Source of the DNA: Dictyophora rubrovolvata
Lineage: Eukaryota; Basidiomycota; Agaricomycetes; Phallales; Phallaceae
Direction: 5' to 3'
NCBI GenBank assembly: GCA_029959195.1
Contig: CP114124.1
Location: 1,993,102 to 2,057,101 of the forward strand
DNA length: 64,000 bases
Made by a program: the position numbers and the translations under genes. How positions within the stretch are numbered: position 1 is the stretch's first letter; every line of letters begins with the position of its first letter. Shown here one piece after another: positions 1 to 11,497 of the stretch. Under the pieces are notes generated by a model. It made no database searches. It was not told where the DNA came from and saw nothing but the letters and a program-made list of their open reading frames with translations.

Positions 1-2529
1 GCGAATCGAAGGTTGAAGGTTGTAGCCGGAAAAGGGGCCGTCGAGTGGACGATGAATCTCTGTTCGTCGTTATTGTGTTCGGGGACGGCCTTGCCAACGC
101 TTAACCCTTTCAGGAGAGAGCTGTATGTTAACGCGAGTTTTCCCGTCTCAGATACTAAGAAACGCCCTTCGGACAATTGTCCTCGGACGGGCTAGGGAAG
201 GTCCAGTTGCGTCAGAACCGAGTCATCAACTTATACTACACGCTTACCTTGAAGCCATCCTCGATTTGGAGAGAGGTTTCGCGTGTTTGCTGACCGTATG
301 GAACCATGGGTTGTGGGTTGGGGAATTGTTCCTGACATACAGTCGAGCCTAAACGGAGGATAGAATGAGCTGCTGGGAACAACGAAGAGATTTTATTTTT
401 CCAATACCGATGAAATTTCCCTTGGAGTCTTGCAATGGAGGAGGAGGGACCGGAAGCTTGGGAATCGAGAAATCAGGCTATGGTGGTTTTGGAGCATCAG
501 CATATGTCCTACACAGATGGATATTTTTCACTTACGTGAGCGAAATCAAACATTTTAGTCAGATCCGACATGTGTTCCCTACGCCATTCGTTGAGTTGGT
601 CTGTTACAACATTCTTGACACCTTTAGCGGTCAGCCATTTTTCCTAAAGCAATAAAGTAAGAATAAGCTCGTTTCCCGTATTTTTTCGTTCCACACCATA
701 AGCTTAATTTGAGAGGTGTGGTCACTGTGCTCGGTGAACACGTGGCCACCTCTCGACCAGGGACTGATAGCTGTGAAGGGAAGACGGAAACCAGGTCCAG
801 CAAAAACGGTCTCGGAAGTATTGAAGGGGTTCTTACAAAGCGATTAACTGCAAGGGACTTTGTTCATACGATGGCAACTTACAGTCATCCATTCTCCAGG
901 AGTGTTCTTAGGAGCAAATATGGGAAGCACACTAGTAAAAAAGATGAAGGCAAGAAAAAACGCGTTTGCGAGTTTCACTCACTGGTCTCCCCAGCCACCC
1001 TGTCATGACGCTTTTAAGGAACCAAGATGAAGGATGTTATTGAGAACAAACAACTCACGGTTTCGTCGTAGGAGATCAGAAGGATAGTTTTTTTGTAAAG
1101 AGGGCTGTTTATCACCGCATTGACGATTTGCTGTTGGAACCAACCGCCGTCATGAGGCGTCCAGGGAGGGTGTTCAGACAGTTCTTTAGGTCCGATGATG
1201 TAAGAAACATTTGGCAATGTTCCAGCTGCGGCGTCGTCATAGAATTTCTGTAAACCGAGGAACGCTGTTCCCCTCATTGCCAGGGAGCTGTTCTCTGGTG
1301 CGGTTTGGAATTGTTGAAACCATGCGAAACTGTTAGAAACGATTTAAGCGAACGTGAATCATGTATTATTGAGGCCGTCTACTTACGGATTATCGTCAAA
1401 GTTATCGGTCTCTATGGTTGGATTTTACGTCAACCGAAATGTGACCGATGAAACGTATTTTATAATTACCTTGATACTACATTAGTACGAAAAAGAGAGA
1501 AGAAATTAATTGTATTGAACATCAACAGACAAGCATAACGCACAGCTTGCCAACTGATCTTGGCATCTTCCAAAAATTCAGCATACGTTTTCCATAGGTA
1601 TGGGAAACAGTTCAAATTGGTCCCTTCACATCCTGGTGTAACATTGTTGTCAATGACAACACCACCTTCAGACAGAGTTTGCGGTCCGCCAGGTACATTG
1701 ATAGATCCACTCGCCCAGAAAGCTAAGCATTCGCTGGATAAGTACAACAGTTATTCATTGTCAAAACTGCAATTTTACCTCTGTTGGGATGCGTACTGGC
1801 TACAACACCTTCCGCATACATGTCACCGACGGTCCACCCATCCGCTAACGCAAAGTGGGTGGGGAATGTCGTCTCGCAAATAGTGACCCCAAGAGAAGGG
1901 TGTGTTTTTGACCACCCATTGGTTGTTATCTCCTTGCGCAAATGCCTGATGGTTTTGCTTGAATCCTGGGATAAGACTGGATTAGAACATGCGAGATGAA
2001 GTATTTAAAAGTATTGTATTAGTTTACCGTTAGAGCCCGCGGTCATACACTGAGTAGCTTGACTAGTGTTTCCACCAGCGGCATTGATATAAAACGGTAG
2101 TAAATAGTCGGTCTTATTGCTTTGACTCGGAGCAACCGGTCTAGTAAGATAATGTGTGAGACATTACTGAAAAGAGAGGAAGACGATTAGAAACGCCGAC
2201 TGGAACCAGATGGGATTCCCATCTTCAGCCATGTGGATGTTCGGATCGCCGAAACCACGAACACCAGCCATCGAGCCGAAATACTTTGAACAAAATATGA
2301 GTAAAATGGGCGTTTGTTAGGGCTTCAATTATATTTACATGATCAAATGCACGATTTTCCTGCATAAACAGGACGACTACGTAACAGAAGGATTTCAAAA
2401 TGCCACAGAAATATTTTATGAAAAAAGCCTACCATGCTCTACATCCTGAATAGTCCCCGTGAGGGCGAGGACACGAGATCCGAACAAGCACAGGAGCAAA
2501 GCCTTCAGACGCAACAACGAGGAGACCAT
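1..2529 (-). CDS. Secreted phospholipase C-type phosphoesterase, copy 1 (C-terminus off the left edge)
   Basis: This multi-exon gene belongs to the phosphoesterase family of fungal and bacterial non-haemolytic phospholipases C and acid phosphatases (PF04185), which cleave phosphate esters outside the cell. The start at 2529 opens a clear signal peptide (MVSSLLRLKALLLCLFGSRVLA) and matches the start of the neighbouring copy. Visible exons carry family segments: ALTGTIQDVEH, the GGPQTLSEGGVVIDNN stretch near 1690, SWQ-YQ-TDNFDDN spanning 1540-1390, and GPKELSEHPPWTPHDGG near 1190. The exon at 1470-1476 is only 7 bases. The gene keeps an open, homologous reading down to base 1, where the C-terminal beta domain starts, so its end lies outside the window. 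It is a head-to-tail duplicate of the gene at 3738-6540. Substrate and exact activity cannot be told from sequence alone. Confidence 0.85.
1470..1476 (-). other. 7-base micro-exon in phosphoesterase copy 1
   Basis: TATCAAG on the minus strand is flanked by an AATGTAG acceptor and a GTAATT donor. It restores the family motif WQ-A-YQ-E-TDNFDDN between the exon ending near 1547 and the exon starting near 1409. The paralogue has the same micro-exon. Confidence 0.65.
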
Positions 2530-3737
2530 TGTGTGAAAACGTCGAAATGACCTGAGTATTCGCTTCTCGATTTCTTCTCGAATTTATACAAAAACTACGT
2601 GAGGTCATGCGGCCAAGAAACCCCTTAAACATTGGATTCTTCATAAAGTACCTTAAGACACATGGTGCATTACATTAGGATGTAGGTTTAGTCACAGGTT
2701 AAACTAGACTTAAGCTTGGGGCTTTGATATCTTGAGAAACCTTTGGAGACCCGCATTGTTAGAGATGCACGTGCGTTGCTCATCAAATCCGAAGACGGCT
2801 TGACAATCCTTAATCAAAATTAGAAGGACCATGTCTGAAAATGAGCTGTCAACAAGAACGAGTGAAAATCATGATTCATAAAACTCATACATATATACAT
2901 ACATAACTGCCTACCTAGAGTAGCAAGCTCCAAGTTGTCTTTCTTATTCCTTGAGGCTGAATGTTGTTGTCTTTTGTCTTTTTGTGTTTTTGTGACGAAT
3001 GTTCACCAAAGTTTATCTCTCGTCGAGAAGAGATTACAAATGAAGGTTATTGCAGTGGGATTCTTCCGGCGTTTTATCCCGTTCTGCTGCATGCAACCAT
3101 ATATATCCGATTGGCATTCAGCTCGCACGCATTTCAAAATGGTGAGAGAATCAACTTGAATCAGAGTACTTGCACTCGATTACTAGTAGTCAATATCTAA
3201 TCCAGTCCAATACATCGCTTGTACGTGTGAGCCCCAGCAAATTATTGGAAGATTGATTTCGAAGCTTCCATATACTTGGGTAACGTAAACATCCTTAATC
3301 GGGTTAAACTCGTCTTGGAAAGTCATTTTCTCTCAATTAAATGAGCCGGGTAGGGTAATAGAACAAGACAAAGAACGTGCTTTACAATATCGTCTTTTGC
3401 CTCCCATTTTATCGACCCTACTTGACCGAAAGAAGTATTACTTCTCTGAAGTTTATATCGGAAGCAATAAGATAAATCAAAAATAAATTCTGACATGGTG
3501 GGGCTTGGATCGTCTAAGGATATGGAAAAAAAGGGACGATAGCAAGGTGGCAAGCCAAGCAAAACTTCCTTCGGCTTCGTGTGTGAGCTGACTAAGCTTC
3601 GGATGGGAAGTCTTTACCCGCGAAGTGACAAAACAAAGTACACTTGAAAATCGACATCGATTTAGCAGCACAGTACTTCTACATAATTCATCACAACAAA
3701 TAACAAAATAAACTCTAATCCGCAAATAACCCCATAT
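2530..3737. other. Intergenic: promoter of phosphoesterase copy 1 and 3' flank of copy 2
   Basis: I see no convincing gene here. Positions 2690-2830 resemble 6700-6850, the promoter of the second copy, so the duplication included upstream DNA. A short run of TACA repeats lies at 2888-2906. The remaining short open frames lack recognisable domains. Confidence 0.6.
2767..2774. promoter_or_regulatory. GCACGTGC E-box, Pho4/NUC-1-like site
   Basis: The palindrome GCACGTGC lies 238 bases upstream of the start of phosphoesterase copy 1, within a conserved ATGCACGTGCG block. The same block occurs 249 bases upstream of copy 2. CACGTG is the core bound by fungal bHLH factors of the Pho4/NUC-1 type, which activate phosphate-scavenging genes. 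Binding by such a factor is inferred. Confidence 0.5.
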
Positions 3738-6540
3738 TTACAAAAAACCAGTTCCAGAATCTGTACTCTTAGTTACAGAGAAAATCTTGAAAGTTGGGGG
3801 ATTGTGGGTGACAATATCACTCAAACCAGTCGTCAAAGGGTTCAAGAATTTAGTTGGGCCGTTGGACACCTGTTGAATTGTGTATCCTTTACCACTTCCG
3901 AGATCTGTGATGTTGAATACTACAGCGTTGGACATCGACGAGGTTTCTTTGTTGTTAGCGTCGATGAAGCCACGGTTTGGGCTACCTGCGAATTGAAGGT
4001 TGAAAGTTGTGGCTGGAGGAGGCTGTGTTGCGTGGAGAATAAATCGTTGCTCGTCGTTGTCGTGGTTGGCTACGGCTTGACCAGTGCCTAGTCCTTTGGC
4101 GTTGGAATCCCATGATAAGGCGAGTCCGTTCGATTCGAAGACTAGGTAACGGCCTTCGGTCAACGCCCCTCGTACAGACTATTTTATCAATGATATGTGA
4201 AAAACAATATCGAGAAATTGTTTTTATGGTGTACCTTGAACCCATCTTCGATTTGAAGAGAATTTTCACGAGTTTGTTGACCGTATGGAATAACGGGTTG
4301 TGGGTTGGGGAATAATTCTTCGCACACAGTCGTACCTAAGCACAAAAGGACATGATTTTCTGAAAGAGAGAGATACTTGGTCTCTAAGTTACCTATAAAG
4401 TTCCCATTGGAGTCCGTCATTGCAGGTGAAGGAACAGGAAGCTCGGGAAGCGAGAAATCAGGCTAATGGAAATTATAGTCAGAATACATAGTTCATTCAA
4501 ACTTGTACCCACATGAGCAAAATCGAACATCTGAGTCAAATCCGACATGTGTTCTCTACGCCATCCGTTAAGCTGATCGGTAATAACATTTTTAACGCCT
4601 TTAGCTGTCAGCCATTGTTCCTGAACGAAAAGTGAGACCACATAAATCTTATTCAAAATCAAATCACCGACCATGAACTTGATTTGAGAGCTGTGATCGC
4701 TATGGGCGGTAAATACGTTACCCCCTTTAGACCAGGGACTGATAGCGGTGAATGGAAGACGGAAACCGGGTCCAGCAAAGACGGTTTCGGAGGTGTTGAA
4801 AGGGTTCTAAGAGTACAAGGTTCCGAATCAGGTTCTGAGTCATTTGGTTATGATAGACTTACTGTCATCCATTCGCCTGGAGTGTTGGGGGGAGCGAAGA
4901 TCGGAAGTACGCTATTCGATAGTATGTAAGAGAACCCTTTCAAACGACCTCTGTAATAGTTTCACTCACTGGTCACCCCAACCACCCTGTAATAATCACG
5001 TTTTTAAAACTCAAACTCAAACCAAAACCAAAACCACTCACGGTTTCATCGTAAGAAATGAGAAGGACGGACCTATTGTAAAGAGGGCTGTTGATTACCG
5101 CATTGACAATTTGCTGTTGAAACCAGGCACCGTCATGAGGGATATTAGGAGGATGTTCCGATAATTCCCCGGGCCCGATAACGTAGGAAACGTTGGGTAG
5201 GTTTCCGCTGGCGGCGTCGTCGTAGAATTGTTGTAGACCGAGGAATGACAGCCCTCTCTGCGCTAAGGAGCTGTTTACCGGTGCGTCTTGGAATTGCTTG
5301 AACCAGGCGAAGCTGGAAATAAATGATGTTGAAGAGGTGGATATGATTTATGTGGTATTTTGACTTACGGGTTATCGTCAAAGTTGTCAGTGCCTGCGAT
5401 TTGATGATAAGTTCAATGTTTTAGGATAAATATATGTATATTTCAAAATAATACCTTGATACTTGACAAAAAGGTGAGCATCACCCTGTATCGAGACGAA
5501 ATATTAGAGTCAACGCACACTTAACCAAGTGATTCCAGCATCCTCCAAAAATTCAGCATAAGTCTTCCAATTATACGGGTAACAGTCCAAATTAGGTCCT
5601 TCAACGCATCCGGGTACTTCATTGTTGTCGATGGCAACACCACCTTGTGATAAACTTTGCGGTCCACCTGGGACGTTAACTGAACCGCTAGCCCAGAAAG
5701 CTAAGAAAGCGTATGAGAAAAAAGAATAAAAAAAATGAAGCTAAGCGCGTGAACTTGTATACCTCGATTCGGATGTGTAGTTGCTACAACGCCTTCCGAA
5801 TACATATCACCAACGGTCCATGCATCAGCTAACGCAAAGTGGGTTGGGAGGTCTTGTCGCAAATAATGACCCCAGGAGTACGGGGTATTTTGAATGATCC
5901 ATTGATTGTTATCACCCTGCGCAAATGCCGCATGATTCGCCTGGAAGTCTAGGGAAATTGAGTTTTGGTGAGAGGAAAGAAAGGCGGGTTCAACGCCCTG
6001 GGTGATTTACCGTTAGATCCTGCGACCATACATTGAGTAGCTTGGCTAGTATTTCCTCCAGCCGCGTTGATGTAGAATGGTAGGAGGGCGGTGGTGACAT
6101 CTGTTATTTCGGAGTTTACTGATCTATTCGTCATCGTTTAGCTATTCGTTCAGGATTTCAATTATGACAGCATACTTACTGGAACCATATCGGAGTACCA
6201 TCTTCGGCAATATGTACGTTCGGATCACCGAAACCACGGACGCCAGCCATTGACCCGAAGTACTTCAGATAGTAATCAATGTATGCCATCCAAATCAAAA
6301 TCAAAAAAATGAATTTGAAAGTTTACATACATGATCGAAAGCACGATTTTCCTGCATAAAAAGAACTACTAAACAACAGAAATAATATCTCAGCATGTCA
6401 CTTCAAAGCAGCGTTCCAAAAAGGAAAAAAAAAAACCGACCGTGCTCTACATCCTGGATTGTCCCGGTCAATGCATAAACCTGACAGGATATCAGGCAAA
6501 GCAGCAAAGCTTTCATACGCAACAACGAAGAGGAGACCAT
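3738..6540 (-). CDS. Secreted phospholipase C-type phosphoesterase, copy 2
   Basis: This is a complete paralogue of the gene at 1-2529, in the same orientation. It starts at 6540 with a signal peptide (MVSSSLLRMKALLLCLISC, cleavage probably after QVYA) and reaches a stop at 3738-3740. Exons are separated by short introns. Family segments include ALTGTIQDVEH, DNEVPGCVEGPN near 5600, TDNFDDNP near 5370 and a GPGELSEHPP segment near 5160. The last exon (about 4160-3738) is a C-terminal beta-rich domain with DNDEQRFILHATQPPPATTF, as in phosphocholine-type PLCs. A 7-base micro-exon sits at 5455-5461. The expected role is extracellular phosphodiester hydrolysis for phosphate or lipid scavenging. 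Family-level confidence is high; exact exon borders are read by eye. Confidence 0.87.
5455..5461 (-). other. 7-base micro-exon in phosphoesterase copy 2
   Basis: On the minus strand the bases TATCAAG are preceded by an AG acceptor and followed by GTATTA. Splicing them in gives YQ plus one base, joining to GC ACT GAC AAC (TDNFDDN). The copy 1 gene has the same TATCAAG at 1470-1476, between AATGTAG and GTAATT. Without it the reading frame into the TDNFDDN segment is lost. Confidence 0.65.
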
Positions 6541-6788
6541 TTTTTGTGGTTTTGAATCCTAGAGAAATTCAGTTTGTTTCCCTTTCATTCTTTTATAGTA
6601 AAAAAGAACAGGACCACCAGATCATGTGGCGCATGCAGAAATCGAAGAACACCTGACACCAGCCGTGGCTCTCAATAGATTCCCAGGGAATATGTGCGTG
6701 TAGGGGGTACCGTGTAAGATAAAGACTAAGTTGAAAACTATAAATGAGCTTTAGACTTTTGAGAAGCAGAGACCACATTGTCGAGAAT

Positions 6789-6796
6789 GCACGTGC
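6789..6796. promoter_or_regulatory. GCACGTGC E-box upstream of phosphoesterase copy 2
   Basis: GCACGTGC sits 249 bases upstream of the start at 6540, in a block matching the one upstream of copy 1. A second CACGTG core lies further upstream at 7017-7022. The pair suggests bHLH (Pho4/NUC-1-like) control, by analogy with phosphate-starvation genes of other fungi. Confidence 0.5.
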
Positions 6797-7016
6797 GAGT
6801 TTCATTGGTTGTAAGGCCTTCGTTTCGAGTTTGGATTTCGTAAATCCTTCATCATCAGGAGCTGCGCCATACGCCCTAAAAGGCAAATGATTGGTTTTAT
6901 ATATTCTAAGCTTTCAGAAAGCCTCGTTTCAGATAATATAGAATGTCAGATTAGGGGGTTTTATGGTCGCCTTGGGTTATTAGCGAGTCAATACACCATT
7001 TATTTAAATGAAGGCT

Positions 7017-7022
7017 CACGTG
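7017..7022. promoter_or_regulatory. Second CACGTG core upstream of phosphoesterase copy 2
   Basis: A further CACGTG hexamer lies 477 bases upstream of the copy 2 start. A single hexamer is weak evidence; it gains weight only from the conserved site at 6789-6796. Confidence 0.3.
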
Positions 7023-8089
7023 CCTCTTGGTACATACAATCCACAGCCGCGAGAGGATATTGTTGACAGTGCGCGTGTTTGTTCGGGAACATTTCTCTTT
7101 CCCCGCTATCTCTCGGAAGTCGAGAGCAAATCTTTTAATCGTATACGATGCTGTAATCCGTTCCTGACTGTTGAAAGCAAGGGGCAAGAAGTCGTGAGTT
7201 TCGAATTGAAAATCTGGTCTCCTGACTTTCAGGTCCCTTGACCGGATATCTCGTGTCGGAAACCGAGGGAAGAAGACTCAGGAAAGAATGATGTTCCGTA
7301 GTAGGACAAACAGATACCAGCTATGTCGTTTTCGTAATATAATTTTTGAAAGATAAGCCGAATGGTTATAGACCTTTGCTGAGAAATTGTTGTCCGGAGA
7401 ACTTGCGAGTTCTAGTCCATGTATACATTTTGAGAATGTAGACACGAGTCACGACGCAACTGTTCGCGTTTCACACTCGAATGAGACCTATACCGGTCGT
7501 CAAAGTGACGTCCAACGCCGGGTGGGCCGTGAAAGTGAACGTACCCCATTCACAATCAGTTTTTAATGTTGACGGTGGGGCACGTTTGAGTACGCATACT
7601 CTCAAAAATCGAGCTTAGTTTGGATTGCAATTCATGTCGGAGCGGACCCCCAGACCTGAGTGCCAGAATGCGCGGGCCAGCTCGACGCACTGGGCTTCTT
7701 TTTTCTTATTAATGCGAATCCTTTCGAAGCTCCACTTTCCGAAAAGAGCTCTAAGAGGATTCTCGAATGTGGAGCTAATCGGGAATCAAGCAGAGTTTGG
7801 AAAAGCTTTGCAATGACCATGCGATACAATGCGAACGGGGGTGTGTGTGAGGAAATGATGTTAACGTTCGAGTTGGCGTTTGAGATGCACGGTACAAATG
7901 GTCCCTGCGTCGGCATTGCTATTCCGGCGTGAAAACTCGAATTTGGTACTAATAGTGATGGCTTAAGTATTTATAGATTCCAGAGCAATGAACAGAGTTG
8001 TTTATAACGAACGAAAGAATACAAGTGGAATGGTGTAGTATATTTTATTATCAACCAATGAGATACAAGTTGTATATGACAGCAGAGGA

Positions 8090-9049
8090 TTAGAGCTGTG
8101 CTTGACTAGCTTCGTTGGAGTCTAACGTTGGTGTCGTGAGGAATTTCGACTGGGATGCTTCATCGACCGCCTTTTCTCTCTGTTGTCGTCGCTGTAAAAC
8201 CTTCTTCAGAATATCCTTCCTCGAATTGTTCAACTTGAACTTGGATTGGTAAGGAGCAGCTAACTGATCGAACAGCGATTTCTTGAGAGCAACTTCGCGT
8301 GTATAAAGCAAATATTTCGCGTCTATCCATTCTTGTCTAGCTTGTCGTTCAGCATAAGGCATATCTTCCGTAGCTTCTGGATAGTAGAATGGTTCTACTA
8401 AGCCGACGATGACCCGTTTATGTCCTCGCCGCCGCGTTTTTTTGTTCATTTTATTGCGTTTGATAACGGTTGGAACGATTTGAGTGCGGATGTATGTACA
8501 TTTGACACCATAGACTGCCCAGAGGTACGAACGGACGTCCAGTTTTGTCACAGAGTAAGGTGCACGGAATGTAGCTTCCCATGGATTGTAAGGCTGCCCC
8601 GGCGATGTCGCGTTCCGAATCATCTGAAGCTCCCAGTTTGGAAAATATATTCGTTTGCCGACAATATCCTCAACTTGAACCGTCTGTTCTCCCGTCTCGG
8701 AATCGACGACGACGCTCCGTGTTCTGACACCACGAATACGGGCTCTTTTAGCGTTTATTTCAGCCAGCCATTCCTCCTCCGTCGGCTCAGTAAAATCTTT
8801 TCTGATAAGTTTTCCGAGCCGCTTTAAACGATCATATCGTTCTTTTTCGTTGGGAGTTAAAACAGTAGACTCGAGTTTGAGGTCGGGAAGGGTGGAGGTT
8901 ATAGGAATCCTTTTGTGATGTTGTAACTGCTGCTTTCGAATTCTTCGCAGGTTAACTTTTTGAGGAGCAGATGCTACTCGAGCTGTGAAGGGTGTTGTCG
9001 GGTCGGGTTTTGGTATTGACTTGAAGAATCGTCGAAAGTATAGCGACAT
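8090..9049 (-). CDS. Mitochondrial large ribosomal subunit protein uL23m
   Basis: This single-exon gene encodes 319 residues. The core FPNWELQMIRN, then PWEATFRAPYSVTKLDVRSY and WAVYGVKCTYIRT, is the uL23 fold seen in yeast Mrp20 and human MRPL23. uL23 sits at the peptide exit tunnel of the mitoribosome. The basic N-terminus (MSLYFRRFFKSIPK) fits a mitochondrial targeting signal. The C-terminal third is a lysine/arginine-rich helical extension (about residues 220-300), longer than in bacteria and usual for fungal mitochondrial versions. The start at 9049 is the first ATG of the frame. The absence of introns contrasts with the neighbours. Confidence 0.88.
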   Translation of the reverse strand: MSLYFRRFFKSIPKPDPTTPFTARVASAPQKVNLRRIRKQQLQHHKRIPITSTLPDLKLESTVLTPNEKERYDRLKRLGKLIRKDFTEPTEEEWLAEINAKRARIRGVRTRSVVVDSETGEQTVQVEDIVGKRIYFPNWELQMIRNATSPGQPYNPWEATFRAPYSVTKLDVRSYLWAVYGVKCTYIRTQIVPTVIKRNKMNKKTRRRGHKRVIVGLVEPFYYPEATEDMPYAERQARQEWIDAKYLLYTREVALKKSLFDQLAAPYQSKFKLNNSRKDILKKVLQRRQQREKAVDEASQSKFLTTPTLDSNEASQAQL

Positions 9050-9336
9050 CGCGACAGGAGAAAAACTCGCCTAAGCGCCCGTATGTAGCACGTGCCTTAT
9101 GTAACAGTGGAATCCACTTGTCACGACCGTACGAATGGGATTCAAGGTGTGGGATTGGTAGATATACAATAACAACTTATATATAGAGATGCTTAGATTA
9201 CAGTGCAAACGAATATTTACAATTTACAACAGACGCTTCAACGTTCAACACCGGTCCGGAGGAAGAAATCGGATAAAAATCCGTAACAACCGAAACGTGA
9301 ACATGTTTTGACATTCAGAGAAATACTACTTGTTAC

Positions 9337-10581
9337 TTATTTGATTAGCACGTCAATCATATTGTCGAAAACCTTCTTCCAAAATCCAGTCTCTTCAATA
9401 GGTTTACGGTCTTCATTGTTATACCCAATGTAAACGTGGCCATGCCGCGAAGCAACGTGTATTGTATCTCCCGTCCAGTCCTCGCCTTGTTTTGGTAGAT
9501 GAAACACCGAGGCCCCAACTTGGACTTGCATTTCACGATCGCGCCGGGAGACAATGTTCATTGTTGCGGAAAGATGAGGTAAGAAGACTAGTTTGCCGTC
9601 TTTGCTGTACGCTTGGATATACCCTGAGAAGGAACGTGGGATTAAAATTAGTATGTTTCCTAGACGAATGATTAGGTCTGGTTCACCAACACGAGTGAAT
9701 TAAAATACTAACCATGTCGAGTTGAGACTTCGAGGTTAAGACGACGTGCGGGGTTTATCAGTGGCTAGAGGTAATGATGTGAGAATGATGACTTCTATCC
9801 TTACTATACATCAGGCCCAACTTACGATTTTGATATCAATGTTCCCCTTTTTCGAAGAGGCTTGTATTAGCGCATTGGATGCTGCAGCTAGCGGCGGTGC
9901 AACAAGTGCAAGATTGAGAGAGAGGCCGCCGCTTTTACTCTGAAAGATGGCATTTGGAACTCGGTTCTTAAGGTTTTTGTTTTTCTTAGTGTGATGCCGG
10001 TGTTTTTGTTTATGCTCCTTATTGTAAAGCTGTCTATTTATAGATAATTTGCCGGTTTTGTCTAATTCGACCATTGGCAAGTCTGGATCAATGTGAAAAG
10101 TATCTGTTGCAACATTGAAATCAATAATCTGGAAGAATAGTGGTTTTGTGTTTTTTGTACCTTGAATAGGCTCTTTCCTTGTTTGTAGGAACAAGTAATT
10201 GGTAGCGACTATTTCGCGTTTAATTGGAGTTGAACGAAGTAAAGGCGGTACTATCGGAAGCCGAAGAGCTGGCGAACTAGCTGCCCTTCGAGGCGAAGGC
10301 GGCAGCAACTGCAAGTTCGCTGGCTGCTGATGTTGCGACGATGAAGTCGAAGTCGAAGTCGAGGTCGATGACGGTTCGAGTGATAGGCGGGCAACGTACG
10401 GTGGGGGCTCGTCATGAGTTATCTGAGATAAGAGTGAACACGCGGAGAAAAGGAAAAAAGAGCTGTTAGAAGTACTAACCTGACCCATTCTTTGTACTAT
10501 CACCGGCTCAGGGGGTAGTGTTGGATGCAGAATTTGAGCCTTGGCGTTGGCATTTTGCGTTTGCGAAGCTATTATAACCAT
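9337..10581 (-). CDS. DUF7330-like protein with a proline-rich N-terminus
   Basis: Four exons join in frame. The first runs from ATG 10581 to RMGQ. The second begins ITHDEPPPYVARLSL and ends DIKI near 9831. A short third exon reads PLINPARRLNLEVSTRH. The last starts GYIQAYSKDG and ends VFDNMIDVLIK at the stop at 9337. The central part is Ser/Pro/Gln-rich with no helix-forming pattern. The C-terminal half has alternating beta-type motifs around 'STRHGYIQAYSKDG' and 'TIHVASRHGHVYIGYNNED'. This resembles the basidiomycete DUF7330 group, a cytosolic beta-rich domain of unknown function; the family name is from memory. No signal peptide or membrane helix is seen. An earlier start is possible because no stop lies just upstream. 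Confidence 0.6.
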
Positions 10582-11497
10582 GGGGTCTGCTGCGTTTCCG
10601 TGGTAGTTAAGAAAGGTGAAAAGCACTAAAAGGCCTCAGGAGGACTGCGCTGGAAGGCACAGCTTTGACGACATGCTTCGGCAGATGTGCGAGTGACGCT
10701 GACAGCCGTCACCCTGATTCGATGCCAGTGATTCTCGCAGTGCGTAGTTCGAAACCATCAAGCCGGCGACTCCATTTAATCACACATTGCGAATTTCTGG
10801 ATATTCGCCCAAAATTAGAGGAGTGTACTGAACTGAACGTATTTCGCGACGAGGATGGCCGTTGATCCGAGAGCACTGAGAGCACCTGTCGCTGCTTTTA
10901 GTATGGCCATGATTGTAATGTTATACGTTCGTTCGTCCATCCAGCGTGCGCGTTCCGAATCACATACTCGACAGAGAGAGGAGTTGGCGGCCAGACGTAC
11001 CAAAGAATGAACGAGCAATTGGGTGTCGAGGTATACTGGCCATCAGGTGATTGTTGCCACTCACAGTGCATGCCACATGGTATTGATATACTTATCATCA
11101 GTTGTAATCAGGGTCCAGCTATGCTATATGGCTATGTTATCATAGGAATTCCATGTTGAAGTACATTTGAGGAAGATAGGACAGCTTACACTGATGAATG
11201 TTGTCCGGAGAAACGAGAGCCAACTCAGACGGTCAAACGTGGGACCGAACTCAACTCAACCCAACTCCGTGCCAACTTCGATAAATACTTATTTCCAATT
11301 CCCATAACCCGCATCGTTGGGACAAGTTGTGTCTCAAATTATATGTATTATTTAATACAAGCTTGTTGTTCTGGGTTAAACAAAACTTCAAACTCGGAAG
11401 TAATTGTGGGCGTTACGTAATTGAATTCAATTCGTCCTCACCTGGTCGCAAGGCAGACACGCTGCCACCAACGGACCCACGACGTCTTTGAGTTATT
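10582..11497. other. Intergenic between the DUF7330-like gene and TOR
   Basis: This is a shared upstream region of two divergent genes. A short hydrophobic minus-strand reading (ATG at 10910, 31 codons) is present, but it has no homology I know. Positions 11245-11275 hold an irregular ACTCAACC-type repeat shortly before the TOR start. Confidence 0.45.

Larger units (their letters stand above)
6541..8089. other. Intergenic: phosphoesterase copy 2 promoter, then no recognised gene
   Basis: The first 500 bases are the upstream region of phosphoesterase copy 2. Between 7300 and 8089 I recognise nothing. An ATG-started 94-codon frame on the minus strand (7916 to 7632) has no signal peptide or known motif and is overlapped by an equally long plus-strand frame, so I do not call it a gene. 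Confidence 0.5.

Noticed and set aside
7632-7916. 94-codon ATG frame on the minus strand
   Set aside because: No motif, no signal peptide, and an equally long plus-strand frame overlaps it.
10815-10910. 31-codon hydrophobic minus-strand frame (MAILKAATGALSALG...)
   Set aside because: It could be a tiny membrane protein or a first exon. I could not find a convincing continuation or a family.
7389-11211. TGTTGTCCGGAGA shared at about 7389 and 11199
   Set aside because: Thirteen bases without flanking similarity; too little to call a repeat or site.
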